Positions 15,431 through 23,050 are shown, counted from the stretch's first letter. The stretch is DNA of 64,000 bases from Chryseobacterium gambrini (GCF_900156825.1 NZ_FTOV01000005.1:124001-188000); one strand, 5' to 3'. Made by a program: numbers and translations. The notes: generated by a model not told the origin, from the letters alone.

Positions 15431-16214
15431 ATATCCTGAAAAAATTACGGGCAACTTCCGTGGTTTCATCTGCAACTTCTGCTATGCTGATTTTCTTCAG
15501 ATGGGCAATCGTCTGTGCTACATACGGTAAAAAGGAAGGTTCATTTCTGCGGTTCTGCATTCTCGGCATATTTTTCGGCAGCATAAAAGGCGCATCGGTT
15601 TCAATCATCATCCGGTCGAGAGGAACGTATTTTATCACTTCTTCCAAATGTTTAAACCTGTTCTGATCGCTGATGGCTCCCGTAAATCCTAAATAAAAGC
15701 CTTTATCCACATATATTTTGGCTTCCTGTAAAGTTCCTGTAAAACAATGAACGACGGCTTTTGGAAGTTTAGACAAATATTCATCCGTTATTTCATTAAA
15801 TCTTCTGAAGGCAGATCTTTCATGAAGAAAAAGCGGTTTATTCACTTCAACCGAAAGTTCAAGCTGGGCGCGGTAACATTTTTCCTGAACAGGTCTTGGC
15901 GAAAAATCCCTGTCGAAATCCAGTCCGCATTCTCCTACGGAAACAACGTGGTCTTGTTTTAATAATGTTTTTAATGCAGGAATACTTTCGCTGTTGAAAG
16001 ATTTTGCATCATGAGGATGAATTCCCGCTGTCGAAAACAGAATCTCGGGATAGTCTTCTGCAATTTCCGCTGATTCTTTGCTTCCACGGACGCTCGTTCC
16101 CGTGAGAATCATCTGTTCTACTCCATTGTCGAGTGCGCGGTTGATTATTTCTTCCTGTTCGTCATAAAATTGTTTATTGGTTAAGTTTATACCAATGTCG
16201 ATTAATGTGTTCAT
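15429..16214 (-). CDS. tatD: TatD-family metal-dependent hydrolase
   Basis: 261 aa from the Met of MNTLIDIGINL; an in-frame upstream Met would add 20 unlikely residues. TatD proteins are TIM-barrel metallo-nucleases acting on DNA 3' ends. Motifs: DIGINL at the N terminus (the usual HxH is replaced by DIGIN, as in several TatD proteins), TAGIHPHDAK, SVGECGLDFDRD, FLHERSA, VVHCFTG and IETDAPFM. It converges on deoD. No link to the accessory system beyond position. Confidence 0.88.
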   Translation of the reverse strand: MNTLIDIGINLTNKQFYDEQEEIINRALDNGVEQMILTGTSVRGSKESAEIAEDYPEILFSTAGIHPHDAKSFNSESIPALKTLLKQDHVVSVGECGLDFDRDFSPRPVQEKCYRAQLELSVEVNKPLFLHERSAFRRFNEITDEYLSKLPKAVVHCFTGTLQEAKIYVDKGFYLGFTGAISDQNRFKHLEEVIKYVPLDRMMIETDAPFMLPKNMPRMQNRRNEPSFLPYVAQTIAHLKKISIAEVADETTEVARNFFRI

Positions 16215-16249
16215 TTCTTTATTAAATTTAGTTTTATTGGACATATTTC

Positions 16250-16470
16250 TTTTGCCTTGAAGCAAAAGAAACAAAAATTCAAGACCTGGAATCTGAATGC
16301 TAAAAATTAATAATGTTCTCTAAAAATTCTAAACTCGCGCGAATTTCACATTTGTCCTTCGGCTCTAAATAGCTACCGCGCTCAAACAGTAGAATTTTTT
16401 TAACGTTCACATGATTAATTTTCTTAACGCTTCAGCTTCCTATGTCCTTTAGTGACTGTTTATTTTTAAT
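16250..16470. repeat. dispersed ~200-bp repeat, copy 1
   Basis: The segment runs from CTTTTGCCTTGAAGCAAAAG through AACGTTCACATGATTAATTT to CTTAACGCTTCAGCTTCCT. A second copy is at 17503-17695, upstream of the sirtuin gene. A third, inverted, lies at 56511-56712 between the second pectinesterase and the second CE12 gene. The 300-nt gap holding copy 1 shows no gene. Confidence 0.75.
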
Positions 16471-16574
16471 TCTATTATTTTTCTAGTCATATTTTTAGTT
16501 CCAAAAGAATTTTTATCTGTTTTCCTACCCTTCCTATCTCTAAACCAGCAAGACAAAAAATGAATCAAAAAAAG

Positions 16575-16643
16575 GTAAACAGGTAGGAATTGAACCTGCA
16601 ACTCATCTTAGAATGATGCGCTTTTCCGTTAAACTACTGCTTC
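16575..16643 (-). tRNA. tRNA-like B1, anticodon loop TCT (Arg)
   Basis: Begins 11 nt after the sirtuin stop codon. Acceptor GAAGCAG/CTGTTTA (one mismatch), extended by a -1:73 G-C pair. D stem GTTT/AAGC with a GGAA loop, anticodon loop ATTCTAA (TCT) on a four-pair stem, T loop TTCAATT on a stem with one mismatch. At 69 nt it is shorter than normal. Confidence 0.6.
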
Positions 16644-16654
16644 CGTATGAAAAT

Positions 16655-17491
16655 TTAAGCGTTTATAATTTCTTCAATCATCATTTTTAATTCAGGAAGT
16701 GCTTTTGAACTGCTTTCCTGTACCGAAAATAATGTTTTGCTTCTTTTTAAAATATAATCAAAATACGTGTCGCTTTCAGGATTGATCAGGACGATCCATT
16801 TTGCACGGATTTTTACCGTTTCCACAATGCTTACAGGCAAAGCCGTTGATCCCGAAGTTCCGACTACAAATAAAATATCTGTATGGTCTGCAATGTTGTA
16901 AGCCGTATCGAAATGATAGTATTTTTCATTATAACTTTCATCAAACCATAAAGTATGAGGACGAAGCCAGTTTCCGCACTTTTTACATTTCAGATCGTCG
17001 ATATCATCTGCTGTTAAATCTTCGGTATATTCTTTATACTTAATATTTTCAGGAAAATCGAAAGGTTCGCTGCATTCTTTTGAACATCGGACTTTCTGTT
17101 TGCTTCCATGAATTTCATAGACATTCTGCGTTCCCGATCTTTGGTGAAGCCCGTCAACATTTTGAGTAATTAGCTTAAATCTTTCACCTAAAAGTTTTTC
17201 AATTTCCGTAATCGCCAAATGTCCGGGATTAGGTTTTGCTTCGGCAATCATTTTCTTCCAGAACAGATTGTACTGCCATACTTCTTCCTGATTCTGGCTG
17301 AAATATTTATACGTCCCGAATTCTTCCGGACGGTGATATTTTGTTCCTTTAATCCAGATTCCGTCGATCGAGCGGTAAGTCGGAAGTCCGCTTTCCGCAG
17401 AAATTCCGGCTCCGGTAAGGAAAGTAATGTATCCTTGCTTTTCTTTAAGGATGGTATTTAATATGGTTTGTAATTCTTTCATGATTTTCAT
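16655..17491 (-). CDS. sirtuin-family NAD-dependent protein deacylase
   Basis: 278 aa. Class signature GAGISAESGLPTYRS near residue 28, TQNVDGLH, catalytic His in YEIHGS, two Cys pairs (CSKEC and CKKC) for structural zinc, and VGTSGSTALPV for NAD binding. It removes acyl groups from protein lysines using NAD. All catalytic elements look intact, so it is probably an active deacylase and not a degenerate SIR2 effector. Its placement between two tRNA-like units, in line with the other array B genes, is unusual for a housekeeping sirtuin. A second Met three codons downstream is a possible start. Confidence 0.88.
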   Translation of the reverse strand: MKIMKELQTILNTILKEKQGYITFLTGAGISAESGLPTYRSIDGIWIKGTKYHRPEEFGTYKYFSQNQEEVWQYNLFWKKMIAEAKPNPGHLAITEIEKLLGERFKLITQNVDGLHQRSGTQNVYEIHGSKQKVRCSKECSEPFDFPENIKYKEYTEDLTADDIDDLKCKKCGNWLRPHTLWFDESYNEKYYHFDTAYNIADHTDILFVVGTSGSTALPVSIVETVKIRAKWIVLINPESDTYFDYILKRSKTLFSVQESSSKALPELKMMIEEIINA

Positions 17492-17502
17492 TTTAATTTT
17501 CT

Positions 17503-17695
17503 TTTGCCTTGAAGCAAAAGAAACAAAAGTTCAAGACTTGGAATCTTACGCTAAAAATTAATAATGTTCTCTAAAAATTCTAAAACTCGTGCGAATTTGG
17601 TATTTGTTTTTTGATTTAATATTTTACTCGCGCTCAAACAGTAGAATTTTCTTAACGTTCACATGATTAATTTTCTTAACGCTTCAGCTTCCTGT
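17503..17695. repeat. dispersed ~200-bp repeat, copy 2
   Basis: Same element as 16250-16470, in the same orientation and about 1.25 kb away, on the other side of the sirtuin gene. The two direct copies therefore bracket the sirtuin gene and the tRNA-like unit B1. Confidence 0.75.
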
Positions 17696-17767
17696 GTCGG
17701 CTTAATGAAAAAAAATCTGCGAGAGAAAAAGATTAATCCTAAAATGCTTTTTAAATTTAAAAAAAAC

Positions 17768-17838
17768 AGAAACAGGCAGGATTCGAACCTGCAACCCTCC
17801 TGGGTTCGGAGTGCTTTTCCAGATTAAACTACTGTTTC
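17768..17838 (-). tRNA. tRNA-like B2, non-canonical anticodon loop
   Basis: Starts 6 nt after the stop codon of the solenoid gene. Perfect acceptor GAAACAG/CTGTTTC plus a -1:73 A-T pair, D stem GTTT/AAGC, T arm GCAGG/CCTGC with TTCGAAT. The anticodon arm is CTCC-GAACCCA-GGAG; position 33 is A, so decoding by normal rules is unlikely. Confidence 0.6.
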
Positions 17839-17844
17839 TTATGA

Positions 17845-19773
17845 TTAGGTTTCAGCTTCCAGAAGACCGAAATATTCTGAAGCGGTTAAAGCTCTTACTG
17901 CTCCACGCGGCGGAATTTTTTTATTCAATTCGCAAATCAGCAGATCTCCCTGTCTTTTTAAACATCTGATGTGCGGGATGATGTTTTCATGAATTCTGAA
18001 AGTGGATGCAATTGCCGTTAACGCATTGTCTTTATACGCTTCCTCAATCCACAGCCAATGTTCTTTTTCCGTAGAGGGACACCAGCATTTTACAGCATAA
18101 GAATAACGGTTTGCAGAACCCCAGACGAATATTCCGAGTTTTTCATTTTCAACCTGATGAACTTCATACTGATTGATTTTCTTCGTTATATATTCATTTC
18201 CATTATCATCATATCCAAAATAATTTACCTCAATTTCTGCCTGATTGATCTTTTCGGCTTTCAGGTTTTTCATTAAATTCCCGACTCCGAAATAACTGAA
18301 ACAGAAAAGCTTAAAGTTTCGGTCTTTGTCATTGAAAAATTCATCAAAACCGATCGGCTCTACCTTCTCCCATAATTTTTCAATTCTATTTAAAACATCA
18401 TTAAAAACCGGAGTATTGTAATGCGTCCACTCTCTTTCAAATTCCCGTGTTTTAAAATTCTGAAAGCTGCTGTGTCTAAGTTTTAAAATAGAAATCAGCT
18501 TTTTAAAATAATGACGTTGCAAATTCAAAACAAAAGTAAAATTTGACCTTCCGATAATAAACTGATCTTTTGTAATGCAAAGACTGTCCGTAACTCTAAA
18601 ATAAATATTTTTTGCCACATTCTCCAGTCCGGTATGCGTTCCGTAAAAATAATGCGTAACCTCCTTCAAAGCAGGAAACTCAGAGCCTGCTAAACTGGCA
18701 TTATCTAAAATTCCTACATGTTCCAGCGCTTTAAGCTGAACTTTTGAAGAACCCAGTATTCTTCCGCTGACTTTCTTTAAATGATCAAATCTATTATGAG
18801 TATATGCATGAATGTCTAAATCTCCACCAATTTCAACAATATTTGGAGCAAAAACCTGATAGGTACAAAACGTATTTTTTATCTTTTCCAGTGCATTTAA
18901 GTAACAGGTTTCCGAACCATGATTTTTCAATGCTCCGTTTATTTCTTTCAATACGGGAAAAGAAGCTCCGGACCGATGATTGATCATAATTCCGCCAGAG
19001 ATTTCCAAAGCAGAGAAGTTAACATACGAACCATTTTCAAGATGAATGGTGCCCGTCATTTCCTGAAGTTCAGGAAAAGAAAGTTTTGCCCGCACAAAGC
19101 GAAGATTACCTGTCATTTTTTTCAGCACAGGAAAATCATGGGTGCATTCATCGGCTAAAGAATCGGTGATTTCAATTTTAAGCCCTCCATGAACGAATTC
19201 CAGATTCGGAAAGGAAATATCTTTACCAAAAATGTTGATCCTTCCGCGGATTTCCTGATGCGGTATCATAATATGGTCTCCGAAAATATCAATATTAAAG
19301 ATTCCGTCTTTTGGAAGATTTTTAACTTCATACTGATGGTTTATCGGGATAACGACTCTTCCCTGTACCAGCTTTTTACTTTTTGCGTACACGGCAGCGT
19401 TTTTCAGTTCAATGCTTCCTCCTATTGCTGCTAAGTTTGTAAAGCTGAAATCAACAATACATTTAAAATTACCTCTTACTTTTTCCAGCCGGTCCAACAT
19501 TGCAGGGCAATGCATCGTAAAATTTTCTTCTACCATTTTCAGCTCCGGAAAACAACAGTCGGGAGCATCTATGGAGAGATTCCCTTTTACAGTCTCAAGA
19601 TTCGGAAAATTGCAGCCTTCCCCTCTCAACACGAGATTTCCTTTAATTTCAGTACAATCAAAGGTTGTGTTTTTAGCATAAATTTCTATGGATGCATTCT
19701 CATCAAAAACAGCTTCCGTGAAGTCTTTTACGGAAAATATTTTATATCGTTGTATGGGTTTAGTCGTATGCAT
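17845..19773 (-). CDS. leucine-rich/L-domain-like solenoid protein
   Basis: 642 aa, no signal peptide. Residues about 25-400 consist of irregular 20-25 residue repeats of the form FPxLxxxxGxLxI (for example CNFPNLETVKGNLSI, LSFPELQEMTGTIHL, ASFPVLKEINGAL). These are typical of beta-solenoids such as L-domains or BspA-like leucine-rich repeats. The C-terminal about 200 residues form a separate domain with several Trp/Cys positions (AVKCWCPSTEKEHWLWIEEA) ending RGAVRALTASEYFGLLE. The cytoplasmic repeat array suggests a binding or recognition role. The start overlaps the upstream gene by 14 nt. The family is not recognised with certainty. Confidence 0.7.
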   Translation of the reverse strand: MHTTKPIQRYKIFSVKDFTEAVFDENASIEIYAKNTTFDCTEIKGNLVLRGEGCNFPNLETVKGNLSIDAPDCCFPELKMVEENFTMHCPAMLDRLEKVRGNFKCIVDFSFTNLAAIGGSIELKNAAVYAKSKKLVQGRVVIPINHQYEVKNLPKDGIFNIDIFGDHIMIPHQEIRGRINIFGKDISFPNLEFVHGGLKIEITDSLADECTHDFPVLKKMTGNLRFVRAKLSFPELQEMTGTIHLENGSYVNFSALEISGGIMINHRSGASFPVLKEINGALKNHGSETCYLNALEKIKNTFCTYQVFAPNIVEIGGDLDIHAYTHNRFDHLKKVSGRILGSSKVQLKALEHVGILDNASLAGSEFPALKEVTHYFYGTHTGLENVAKNIYFRVTDSLCITKDQFIIGRSNFTFVLNLQRHYFKKLISILKLRHSSFQNFKTREFEREWTHYNTPVFNDVLNRIEKLWEKVEPIGFDEFFNDKDRNFKLFCFSYFGVGNLMKNLKAEKINQAEIEVNYFGYDDNGNEYITKKINQYEVHQVENEKLGIFVWGSANRYSYAVKCWCPSTEKEHWLWIEEAYKDNALTAIASTFRIHENIIPHIRCLKRQGDLLICELNKKIPPRGAVRALTASEYFGLLEAET

Positions 19774-20269
19774 TTTCTATGAGTCTTGTTATGGGGTTAT
19801 ATTCCTGCTGGATATATTTCACAAAACATTCGCTTTGGATGCGGAGCGTTTTGTGTTCGTTATGCGTGATAAAAGAATCCTCTGAAGTAATGAATGTTTC
19901 CGTTACTCCGTTTTTATCATAAATACTGTAATTTTTAGCTTTCAGCATATGCTGGTTGCTTGTTTTTTCAAGACAGTAAGTTTTAAAATCTTTGGTGAAT
20001 TCTGAGAAGTTTTCAATTGGATCCTGATTATTAACCGGTCTTTTTCTTTCAGTTCTGGTTAATTTTTTTTCAGGCTTTTCCAATGTTTTTTCTACAGATT
20101 GGGGAACAGGTTTTGGCAAAGTTTCCAAAATGACTTCTTCTGTTTTATGTACCAAAGATTTAGACTTTTCAGGAAGCTTTTCAACAACCGGTCTTTCTTT
20201 CCACTGCATCGGAACAGGGGTATATACTTCATCAATAATTCCGAAAAAAACTAATACTTTTTTTAACAT
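19760..20269 (-). CDS. unknown basic protein with long linker
   Basis: 169 aa. A short hydrophobic N terminus (MLKKVLVFFGIIDEVYTPV) leads into a Pro/Lys/Glu-rich linker of about 70 residues (KLTRTERKRPV is strongly basic) and a compact C-terminal part (FSEFTKDFKTYCLEK onward). It lies between tRNA-like unit B3 and the solenoid gene, overlapping the latter by 14 nt. The basic linker would suit RNA contact, but that is speculation. Confidence 0.55.
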   Translation of the reverse strand: MLKKVLVFFGIIDEVYTPVPMQWKERPVVEKLPEKSKSLVHKTEEVILETLPKPVPQSVEKTLEKPEKKLTRTERKRPVNNQDPIENFSEFTKDFKTYCLEKTSNQHMLKAKNYSIYDKNGVTETFITSEDSFITHNEHKTLRIQSECFVKYIQQEYNPITRLIENAYD

Positions 20270-20292
20270 GGCTTTTATTTTTAAGATAAAGC

Positions 20293-20363
20293 AAAAGAAG
20301 GTCGGGATCGAACCGACAACTTATTCGGTCGGAATATATTTTTCCGGATTAAACTACAACTTT
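20293..20363 (-). tRNA. tRNA-like B3, five-base or non-canonical anticodon loop
   Basis: Acceptor AAAGTTG/CTTCTTT has two U-U mismatches but is extended by two further pairs to about 20291-20365. D loop with CCGGAA, T arm GTCGG/CCGAC. The anticodon arm TATTC/GAATA leaves only CGACC as loop, or CCGACCG with a four-pair stem. Lies 23 nt before the 20269 start codon. Confidence 0.55.
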
Positions 20364-20381
20364 TGTCTTATGTATTCATTG

Positions 20382-20453
20382 TGAAATGGGCAGGATTCGA
20401 ACCTGCAGCCTCTGACTTGGAAGGTCAGCGCTCTTCCATTGAGCTACCATTTC
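20382..20453 (-). tRNA. tRNA-Gly(TCC), array B unit B4
   Basis: Perfect acceptor GAAATGG/CCATTTC, D stem GCTC/GAGC with loop AATGGAA, anticodon stem CTGAC/GTCAG, loop CTTCCAA (TCC), T stem GCAGG/CCTGC, discriminator A. The most regular member of array B. Confidence 0.8.
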
Positions 20454-20460
20454 CGTTTTG

Positions 20461-20533
20461 GGAGACAAGCAGGACTCGAACCCGCAACTCATTTTAGAAG
20501 AATGTATTTTTCCATTTTTATTACTATTGTCTC
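20461..20533 (-). tRNA. tRNA-like B5, anticodon loop TCT (Arg)
   Basis: Acceptor GAGACAA/TTGTCTC is perfect and extended by a G-C pair at -1:73. The D arm has only GTA/TAC with a long A-rich loop. Anticodon loop CTTCTAA on a four-pair stem CATT/AATG; T stem GCGGG/CCTGC. CCCAAA follows the acceptor. Confidence 0.65.
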
Positions 20534-20540
20534 CATTTTG

Positions 20541-20612
20541 GGAGCGCAGCAGGACTTGAACCTGAATTTCCGGCACGATAAGCCGGTGTCCTTCCATTTA
20601 GACGATGCGCTC
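20541..20612 (-). tRNA. tRNA-like B6, anticodon loop ATC (Asp codon family)
   Basis: Perfect acceptor GAGCGCA/TGCGCTC, D stem GTCT/GGAC with GGAA in the loop, anticodon stem CCGGC/GCCGG, loop TTATCGT. A at position 34 is normally found only in tRNA-Arg(ACG) of bacteria. T loop TTCAAGT on a stem with one mismatch. Confidence 0.65.
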
Positions 20613-20614
20613 TT

Positions 20615-20686
20615 AGAAACGGGCGGGATTCGAACCCGCAACCCTTAGTGAGGAAGACTAATGCTCTTCCATTGAGCTACCGTTTC
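20615..20686 (-). tRNA. tRNA-Gly(TCC)-like, array B unit B7
   Basis: Perfect acceptor GAAACGG/CCGTTTC with an A-T pair at -1:73, D stem GCTC/GAGC, anticodon stem TTAGT/ACTAA, loop CTTCCTC (TCC with U at 37), T stem GCGGG/CCCGC. Second Gly(TCC) in the array but a different body sequence. Confidence 0.75.
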
Positions 20687-20693
20687 TGTTTGG

Positions 20694-20765
20694 GGAGATA
20701 AGCAGGATTTGAACCCGCATCTATTCCGTGCAGGGAATACATTTTTCCGATTAAACTATTATCTC
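20694..20765 (-). tRNA. tRNA-like B8, 8-nt anticodon loop containing GCA (Cys)
   Basis: Perfect acceptor GAGATAA/TTATCTC with G-C at -1:73. D stem GTTT/AAAT, anticodon stem TATTC/GAATA enclosing the 8-base loop CCTGCACG, variable region of three bases, T stem GCGGG/CCTGC with TTCAAAT. Confidence 0.6.
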
Positions 20766-20772
20766 CGTTTTG

Positions 20773-20846
20773 GAAAGCGTGTGGGACTCGAACCCACGAC
20801 CTCCGCCGCGACATGGCGGTATTCTTCCTGCTGAACTCACGCTTTC
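20773..20846 (-). tRNA. tRNA-Asp(GTC)-like, array B unit B9
   Basis: Acceptor AAAGCGT/ACGCTTT plus G-C at -1:73, D stem GTTC/GAAT, anticodon stem CCGCC/GGCGG, loop ATGTCGC (GTC), T stem GTGGG/CCCAC. Position 8 is G. CCAAAA follows the acceptor directly. Confidence 0.7.
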
Positions 20847-20852
20847 TATTTG

Positions 20853-20926
20853 GAAACTCAACAGGGCTCGAACCTGTAATTTTGCATAGAAAGTGCAATG
20901 TTTTTCCAGTTATAACTATGAGTTTC
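20853..20926 (-). tRNA. tRNA-Glu(TTC)-like, array B unit B10
   Basis: Acceptor AAACTCA/TGAGTTT plus G-C at -1:73, anticodon stem TTGCA/TGCAA, loop CTTTCTA (TTC, U at 37) as in the unit at 2258-2329, T stem ACAGG/CCTGT. The D stem has only three pairs. Confidence 0.7.
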
Positions 20927-20930
20927 TTTC

Positions 20931-21001
20931 TAAAAAGTACAGGACTTGAACCCGTGACCTTCTGGGCGTCAACAGATGCTCTTCCTCTGAGCTAACTTTT
21001 T
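20931..21001 (-). tRNA. tRNA-like B11, 8-nt anticodon loop containing GAC (Val)
   Basis: First array B unit in transcription order, starting 5 nt after the SDR stop codon. Acceptor AAAAAGT/ACTTTTT with a T-A pair at -1:73, D stem GCTC/GAGC with loop AGAGGAA. A four-pair anticodon stem TCTG/CAGA encloses an 8-base loop TTGACGCC. Confidence 0.6.
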
Positions 21002-21006
21002 ATATT

Positions 21007-22371
21007 TTACCAGTCATTAATTTTATAATTTTTCAATAAAACTCCGCTGAAATAATTTCCGTTGATTCCTTCCACAATAGGATGCAGAATTCTCGCAGCT
21101 CCGTCCACAGAATCCAATGGCGGAATGTATCCCTGCTCAAACTGTTTCTTTCTTAAACTTTCCTTCGCACCTGTAGAAATCCATCCTACATCTACTGCCG
21201 TCATATAAATCTGATCTTTTTCAAATTCTTTAGCGGAAGTAAGCGTCATCATATTCAAAGCTGCTTTCGTCATATTGGTATGCGGATGAAACATCGTTTT
21301 GTTGTTATAACTGAAAATACCTTCTGAAGATGTTACATTAACGATGAATTTTTCTTTGAAAGAAGAAGCCTTCATTAAAGGTTTTAATTCTTTGATCAGG
21401 AAATACGGCGCAATGTGATTGATTAAATTCACCTCAACCAATTCGTACATCGAAATCTCTTCCAGAGTGGAATTCCAGCTTGTTTTATCACGATTATCCA
21501 CCGGTTGTCCGAAACGTGTTAAAGCGACATTTGTTTCTTCATTTTCCGCATATTCCAGTTTTCCGACCTCTGCGAAAATGGGGGTTGCGTTCGGAATCAA
21601 TTTATGATTGTTTTTAAACTCAACGAGCATTTCGTTTTCACGTCTGATGATCGGAAGGTAATACTGATCGGGATATTTAATCGTCTGTGCCGCATTATTG
21701 ATGAGAATATCAAGCGTTTCAAATTTCGACTGATAAAAGTCTATAAATTCCTGAATTGCCTTCAGATTTCTGAGATCGAGACCATAGATCCAAAGTCTGT
21801 CTTTCCATTCTTCATAATCTGCTTCCTGCTGCAAAGTTTCCAGTGCCAAAGCCGGAAAACGGGTCGTCAAAACCAAATTGGCACCATTTCTCAGGAGCTT
21901 TAAAGCGGCTGCGAAACCTACCTTTACACGTCCTCCGGTTAAAATGACATTCCGTCCCGTTAAATCTGCCGAAAGAAAACGTTTTTCATAATTTTCATCC
22001 GCACATTTCGGGCATAATCTGGTGTAAAAGGAATGGGCATACTGATAACTCTGGTTACAGCAGTAGCAGTTTTTGGGAATCTGTAATCTGGTGAGTTGGG
22101 TATCATTTTTTTCATCATCATAAAAAGCAGAAACTCCCGCCAAAGCTTTTTTCATCAGTACCGATTCTGAATTAATTTCAAGATCGTGCGTTTTCATCTG
22201 AGAATAACTTTCCAGACGGTTTTGTTTTTTGGCGTTCTTATGAATTTTCGTGATCAACCCGGAAAAAGTTTGGTTGTCCGGATTAAGAAATGGCTCATCT
22301 TTCAGGGCTTTTAATACCTTGAGACATGATTCCCATTCGTTTTGCGTAAAGTTTTGGTTAGAAAAATCCAT
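21007..22371 (-). CDS. SDR-fold protein with Zn ribbon and no catalytic Tyr
   Basis: 454 aa, longer than usual SDRs (about 250). Residues 1-95 are helical. A Zn-ribbon follows near 102-125 with CYCC and LCPKC pairs. A Rossmann domain begins near 140 with NVILTGGRVKVGFAAALKLL (the TGxxxGxG equivalent) and contains INNAAQ. The active-site segment has the Ser (NVTSSEG), but the YxxxK motif reads TNMTK, so the catalytic Tyr is replaced by Thr. It may bind NAD(P) or a nucleotide without acting as a dehydrogenase. The gene is followed after 5 nt by tRNA-like B11 and the rest of array B, so they are probably on one transcript. Confidence 0.8.
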   Translation of the reverse strand: MDFSNQNFTQNEWESCLKVLKALKDEPFLNPDNQTFSGLITKIHKNAKKQNRLESYSQMKTHDLEINSESVLMKKALAGVSAFYDDEKNDTQLTRLQIPKNCYCCNQSYQYAHSFYTRLCPKCADENYEKRFLSADLTGRNVILTGGRVKVGFAAALKLLRNGANLVLTTRFPALALETLQQEADYEEWKDRLWIYGLDLRNLKAIQEFIDFYQSKFETLDILINNAAQTIKYPDQYYLPIIRRENEMLVEFKNNHKLIPNATPIFAEVGKLEYAENEETNVALTRFGQPVDNRDKTSWNSTLEEISMYELVEVNLINHIAPYFLIKELKPLMKASSFKEKFIVNVTSSEGIFSYNNKTMFHPHTNMTKAALNMMTLTSAKEFEKDQIYMTAVDVGWISTGAKESLRKKQFEQGYIPPLDSVDGAARILHPIVEGINGNYFSGVLLKNYKINDW

Positions 22372-22502
22372 TGCTTTTTATTTTACGCTTACAAAATTAT
22401 CTGCGTAATGCGCAATGTTTTTACGTAGAGATAAAAAATTTTAAATCATTAAGTTTTTTTAAATTCTGATCATCCGTAATATGCTATAAATCAATGTTTT
22501 TT

Positions 22503-23050
22503 ACTGTAATCATTATTTTTTTACCACAACGTACACTAAGGTTATCCACAAAGCTCACAACTATTGTGTTCCCTGTGAAACCTTTGGTGTTCTTCGTGGT
22601 TAAAATTCAAGTATGATAAATAACGGATATTCAATTTTAAATAGATAAGTTGAGTTAAGATTAAATCATTCTGATTTTGTTGTTTGCTGTAATCATTATT
22701 TTTTTACCACAACGTACACTAAGGTTATACACAAAGCTCACAACTATTGTGTTCCTTGTGAAACCTTTGGTGTTCTTCGTGGTTAAAATTCAAGTATGAT
22801 AAATAACGGATATTCAATTTTAAATAGATAAGTTCAGTTAAGATTAAATCATTCTGATTTTGTTGTTTGCTGTAATCATTATTTTTTTACCACAACGTAC
22901 ACTAAGGTTATCCACAAAGCTCACAACTATTGTGTTCCTTGTGAAACCTTTGGTGTTCTTCGTGGTTAAAATTTAAGTATGATATGATAAATAACGGATA
23001 TTCAATTTTAAATAGATAAGTTCAGTTAAGATTAAATCATTCTGATTTCT
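22503..23050. repeat. 183-bp tandem repeat, three copies
   Basis: Units start with ACCACAACGTACACTAAGG at 22523, 22706 and 22889 and are almost identical. Each ends with an AT-rich stretch (ATAAATAACGGATATTCAAT). They fill most of the 850-nt gap between the SDR gene and the gene at 23223. The middle of each unit (CACAAAGCTCACAACTATTG) recalls the dispersed AACGCAAAG-type elements. No gene seen. Confidence 0.85.

Noticed and set aside
16655..17491. SIR2-type NADase defence effector
   Set aside because: The zinc Cys pairs, catalytic His and overall length match ordinary protein deacylases; position alone is not enough.
20376..20995. Several 60-73 codon frames on both strands in array B
   Set aside because: They read through consecutive tRNA-like units and share artificial GLEPxT / RILP type strings produced by T and anticodon arms.
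22503..23050. CRISPR array or gene remnants
   Set aside because: Three long identical units without coding potential or spacers.
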